Shown here piece after piece: positions 5,607-7,902 of a DNA stretch of 7,902 nucleotides. Positions within the stretch are counted from its first letter, which is position 1, and each line of letters opens with the position of its first letter. The translations under genes and the position numbers were made by a program. The notes under the pieces were generated by a model. That model was not told the origin of the DNA, searched no databases, and was given only the letters and a program-made list of their open reading frames with translations. Origin of the DNA: an uncultured Muribaculum sp. (GTDB lineage: Bacteria; Bacteroidota; Bacteroidia; Bacteroidales; Muribaculaceae); the NCBI GenBank assembly GCA_947573015.1, contig CANPDS010000111.1, positions 1 through 7,902 on the forward strand, written 5' to 3'.

Positions 5607-7103
5607 TTATTCAGTAGCTGCGTCAAGTGTGCCGAGCACTTTTGACAGATACACGCGGCATAATGATACGTCGATTTCTGCGTCGATGTTTTCCGAGTTG
5701 GCTTTTAGCCATGCGGTCTGTGCTTCCATCACGTTGTCGGGAGTCTGTACGCCTTCTTTGAATCCAAGTTCGGCCTGACGTAGATTTTCAGATGCTTTTG
5801 CGAGGTTGGTGCGTGTCATGTCGAAAGTTTTCATTGCCTCACGGGCTTTGAATGCTGCCTGACTTACCTGGAGGTCGACCATCTCCTTTGCCTCTTCAAG
5901 CCGCAGACGCATTATGTTGGCCTCGGTGCGTGCGGCACGATATTTATTGTAGTCGCCACCCCAGTGCCACAGTGGGATCCGGATCACGCCTCCGATGTGC
6001 CATGATCCTCCGAACTTCTTGGCGAAGCCGTCGTTCATGTTAGGATTACTTACGGTGTATGAGCCAATGAGTGCCGCAGTCGGAAGCATGGATGATAGGG
6101 CTACCTTGCTCTGTTGGTCGGCAATCTTAATGCCAAGTTGCAGTGCATGAAGATCGTGGCGACGTGAGTACACATCGGTCATGTTGTAGGTAGTTGCTAT
6201 CGGAGCTTCATCGGCCTGAGGTGCATACTCATCTTTCAATGTCAGTGGAGTGTTTACCGGGAGTCCGCATAATTGCGCCAATGCCATGCGGGACAGCGCC
6301 AGACCGTTGTCTACTTTCACGAGATCAACGTTGGCTTCATTGAGTTTCACATCGACTGTGAGCAGGTCGGAGCGAGTGGCCACCCCTTGATCTACCATAG
6401 CCTGCACATTGCGGTGAAGAGTGTCGAGAAGAGCCACATAGCTTACTGCAAGTTTTTTCTTTGCGTTTAGTGATACTACCTGCCAGTATGCGGCATCGAC
6501 GGCATATACCACATCTTGGGCGCCGTTGCTATGGAGCGACTTGGCCAGTTGTTCGGCATATCCGGTGATCTTGTTAAGGGCCACTATCTTGCCTCCCATA
6601 TATATAGGTTGTGTGAGGGTAACGGCACCGAAAAACACATTGTGCATGTCAAAACTCATGGCCGATTTGGGCAGATAGGCTACCTGCTTGGGCACCGGGG
6701 TGCCATTTACAGTCAATGGAAGTCCGGTGGCCGGATTGGTCACGAGATCGAAGGTGTAGCCCTGACCATCGAAATTCATTATCGGCAGATGCTGGTCAGA
6801 GCCGAGGATGTTGATATCTTTTGAGTTGTACATATATCCTCCTGCAAAATCTATCTGCGGGAGATATGCGGCAAAAGCTTCTTTCTTCTGATATCCTGCG
6901 GCACGTATCTGTTCCGACTGTATGCGCATCTGTTTGTTGTTGGTCAAGGCCATAGCCCGGCATGAGTCGAGCGACACGGCGTCGGCAGGTACTGGGGCGC
7001 TGCTCTCCTGTGCTGTTGTGGCAAGAGGTGACGCCAGAATGATCATTGATAGTATGCCGCCGATGGCATGGTGGAAGTTGTCTGGGAGAAATGGCAGTCT
7101 CAT
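5607..7103 (-). CDS. TolC-family outer membrane efflux protein
   Basis: A 498-residue outer membrane factor, normal length for the family. The N terminus has a signal sequence with a hydrophobic core at about 14-28 and likely cleavage near residue 31 (TTA|QES). Two homologous OEP repeats follow, at about 44-283 and 305-490. Each contains long amphipathic helices plus strand segments (VFFGAVTLTQPIYMGGKIV at 156-174 and WHIGGVIRIPLWHWGGDYN at 368-386), which form the trimeric barrel and periplasmic tunnel. A roughly 65-residue insert between helix and barrel strand (about 92-155, rich in Pro, Gly and Asn) should be an extracellular loop. As first gene of the operon it supplies the exit duct for the HlyD adaptor and permease pair. 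The ATG at 7101-7103 is about 40 bases downstream of a TAACTTTG -7 element. Translation could also begin at M20, but that would break the signal peptide, so the first ATG is preferred. Confidence 0.95.
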   Translation of the reverse strand: MRLPFLPDNFHHAIGGILSMIILASPLATTAQESSAPVPADAVSLDSCRAMALTNNKQMRIQSEQIRAAGYQKKEAFAAYLPQIDFAGGYMYNSKDINILGSDQHLPIMNFDGQGYTFDLVTNPATGLPLTVNGTPVPKQVAYLPKSAMSFDMHNVFFGAVTLTQPIYMGGKIVALNKITGYAEQLAKSLHSNGAQDVVYAVDAAYWQVVSLNAKKKLAVSYVALLDTLHRNVQAMVDQGVATRSDLLTVDVKLNEANVDLVKVDNGLALSRMALAQLCGLPVNTPLTLKDEYAPQADEAPIATTYNMTDVYSRRHDLHALQLGIKIADQQSKVALSSMLPTAALIGSYTVSNPNMNDGFAKKFGGSWHIGGVIRIPLWHWGGDYNKYRAARTEANIMRLRLEEAKEMVDLQVSQAAFKAREAMKTFDMTRTNLAKASENLRQAELGFKEGVQTPDNVMEAQTAWLKANSENIDAEIDVSLCRVYLSKVLGTLDAATE

Positions 7104-7141
7104 AAGTAGTAGTTGCTTGTCGATTATCCGATAGCTCGGCG

Positions 7142-7149
7142 CAAAGTTA
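7142..7149 (-). promoter_or_regulatory. -7 element of the efflux operon promoter
   Basis: On the minus strand, TAACTTTG (7149-7142) fits TAnnTTTG and continues as TAACTTTGCGC, a common Bacteroidetes form. Transcription would start near 7134-7136, about 32 bases before the TolC-like ATG. I see no good -33 TTTG 19-21 bases upstream, so the promoter may be weak or activator-dependent. Confidence 0.55.
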
Positions 7150-7178
7150 ATGCATTAGTGTAACATATATTAGGTTTA

Positions 7179-7194
7179 AAAAGTTGAAAAGTTG
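7179..7194. repeat. Tandem 8-bp direct repeat upstream of the efflux promoter
   Basis: AAAAGTTG occurs twice head to tail (7179-7186 and 7187-7194). It sits about 30-45 bases upstream of the -7 element of the efflux operon, a usual place for an activator site. The repeat is short and A-rich, so it may be chance. Confidence 0.3.
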
Positions 7195-7269
7195 CGATAA
7201 AAGGGGTAAAATATGGTCAGTTTTCCCGTGTGTGCGATTTTGTATGAACTTTCGTGAACCATGATAATT

Positions 7270-7277
7270 TACGTTTG
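7270..7277 (+). promoter_or_regulatory. -7 element upstream of the small outer membrane protein gene
   Basis: TACGTTTG fits TAnnTTTG and lies 43 bases before the ATG at 7321. Transcription would start near 7283-7285, leaving a leader of about 37 bases. The TTTTG at 7238-7242 is 27 bases away, too far for a standard -33 element, so the match rests on the -7 alone. Confidence 0.5.
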
Positions 7278-7320
7278 TTAATCTTCTGTCAGAAAATTTT
7301 AACATTCACAAAATAGCATT

Positions 7321-7836
7321 ATGAAAAAAATCTTTCTTGCCCTGATGATGATGATTGGTGTGGTGACAGCCGCACAGGCTCAGACCGAGCTTTCTGTGAG
7401 CTACGGCGCTTATACTCAAATGGATGCCATGGATTGCCATGACGGAGGCTCTGCGGTAAATGCTGCGTGGGGCGCACTCAATGCCGGTGTTAATTTTCAT
7501 GTAGCTCCAGGGTTCTGGATCGGACCGAGCTATACATTCTCCAGCTCTACACGCAAGCACTATGATGAGAATAAGTTCTACTATCATGCCTTGATGCTCA
7601 ATGTGCGTTACAACTATTATCGCAATTCAATCGTGACCATGTATGCAAAGGGTGGTCTTGGCACAGTGATCACTCATCAGACATGGCCTGACGACAGCAA
7701 GAATAAAGCTTACTGCGCATTCCAGATCAATCCTATCTGTGCGCAGGTGGGTCTCAGCAATGCCATCTCAATGTTCGGCGAACTTGGATTCGGTGCCCAG
7801 GGCCTTCTACAGGTCGGTGTCAAGATCGCCCTCTGA
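7321..7836 (+). CDS. Small secreted protein, probable outer membrane beta-barrel
   Basis: A 171-residue protein with a clear Sec signal peptide: MKKIF, a hydrophobic core to about residue 16, and an AQA|Q cleavage site after residue 20. The mature chain of about 151 residues is rich in Gly, Tyr, Asn and Ala. It shows alternating strand-like segments (for example 24-31, 53-62, 66-75, 87-100, 104-117, 130-146, 150-158 and 162-171), a size and pattern that suit a small eight-stranded barrel. The end GLLQVGVKIAL resembles a last strand, although terminal Leu rather than the usual Phe is atypical. Three cysteines (39, 132, 140) are notable for an exported protein of this kind. No family-specific motif lets me assign a function. 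Short Bacteroidales OmpX/OmpA-like or porin-family proteins of unknown role look like this. The gene is divergent from the efflux operon across 217 bases and has its own -7 element. The ATG directly precedes the signal peptide, so the start is secure. Confidence 0.8.
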   Translation: MKKIFLALMMMIGVVTAAQAQTELSVSYGAYTQMDAMDCHDGGSAVNAAWGALNAGVNFHVAPGFWIGPSYTFSSSTRKHYDENKFYYHALMLNVRYNYYRNSIVTMYAKGGLGTVITHQTWPDDSKNKAYCAFQINPICAQVGLSNAISMFGELGFGAQGLLQVGVKIAL

Positions 7837-7867
7837 TCCTGTCAAAATATTACTAACCAAAATACAT

Positions 7868-7902
7868 AAGTGGTGGGGCAAACCCAGCGGTTGGTGGAAC
7901 AC
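7868..7902 (+). ncRNA. Possible 5' end of a structured RNA (SRP RNA-like), cut by window edge
   Basis: After an AT-rich spacer, the last 35 bases turn abruptly GC-rich and contain GTGGTGGGGCAAACCCAGC followed by GGTTGGTGGAACAC. The composition and the GGTTGGTGGAACAC segment resemble the 5' half of bacterial small SRP RNAs. The diagnostic loop (CAGGTCCGGAAGGAAGCAG-type) would lie beyond the window, so it cannot be confirmed here. A plain terminator or the start of another gene is possible. Confidence 0.3.

Noticed and set aside
7306..7587. 93-codon open frame on the minus strand
   Set aside because: It is antisense to the small outer membrane protein gene, which has a clear signal peptide and start.
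1..7902. Mobile element, CRISPR array, toxin-antitoxin or phage defence system
   Set aside because: I saw no transposase, integrase, spaced direct repeats, tRNA-adjacent attachment site or small toxin/antitoxin pair; the genes are ordinary housekeeping, stress and export functions.

Overview
The window looks like a piece of a Bacteroidales chromosome, possibly Muribaculaceae-like, though the family is only an inference. Support comes from a serine palmitoyltransferase-type enzyme (sphingolipid synthesis is typical of this order), promoters of the Bacteroidetes form TTTG-N19-TAnnTTTG, weak or absent Shine-Dalgarno sequences, and a TolC / HlyD / two-permease export operon of the kind common in the phylum.

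Layout. (1) Bases 1-477, plus strand: the 3' part of a pyridoxal-phosphate alpha-oxoamine synthase, most like serine palmitoyltransferase. (2) Bases 505-551: a perfect 21-bp hairpin between converging genes, probably a terminator for both. (3) Bases 566-1616, minus strand: a PerR-type peroxide sensor followed by rubrerythrin, an oxidative-stress unit. A Bacteroidetes promoter with two overlapping inverted repeats of the Per-box type lies just upstream of perR and suggests autoregulation. (4) Bases 1700-2074: no convincing gene, but a strong hairpin at 1936-1977 that probably ends the next operon. (5) Bases 2075-7103, minus strand: a four-gene efflux or secretion operon, transcribed in the order TolC-like outer membrane factor, HlyD-like membrane fusion protein, ABC-2 permease, ABC-2 permease. 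No ATP-binding subunit is present. (6) Bases 7104-7320: a divergent intergenic region with a -7 element in each direction. (7) Bases 7321-7836, plus strand: a small secreted protein, probably an outer membrane beta-barrel. (8) Bases 7837-7902: a GC-rich segment that may be the 5' end of a structured RNA (possibly the SRP RNA), cut by the window edge.

How the parts work together: PerR would sense peroxide through its regulatory metal site and derepress itself and the downstream rubrerythrin, which reduces hydrogen peroxide in anaerobes. The efflux operon would build a trans-envelope channel: the inner membrane permease pair, the periplasmic adaptor and the outer membrane duct. It would depend on an ATPase encoded elsewhere. 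I see no mobile element, CRISPR array, tRNA or rRNA, and no clear sign of an entirely new system. The most notable points are the operator/promoter architecture of perR and the ATPase-less exporter.
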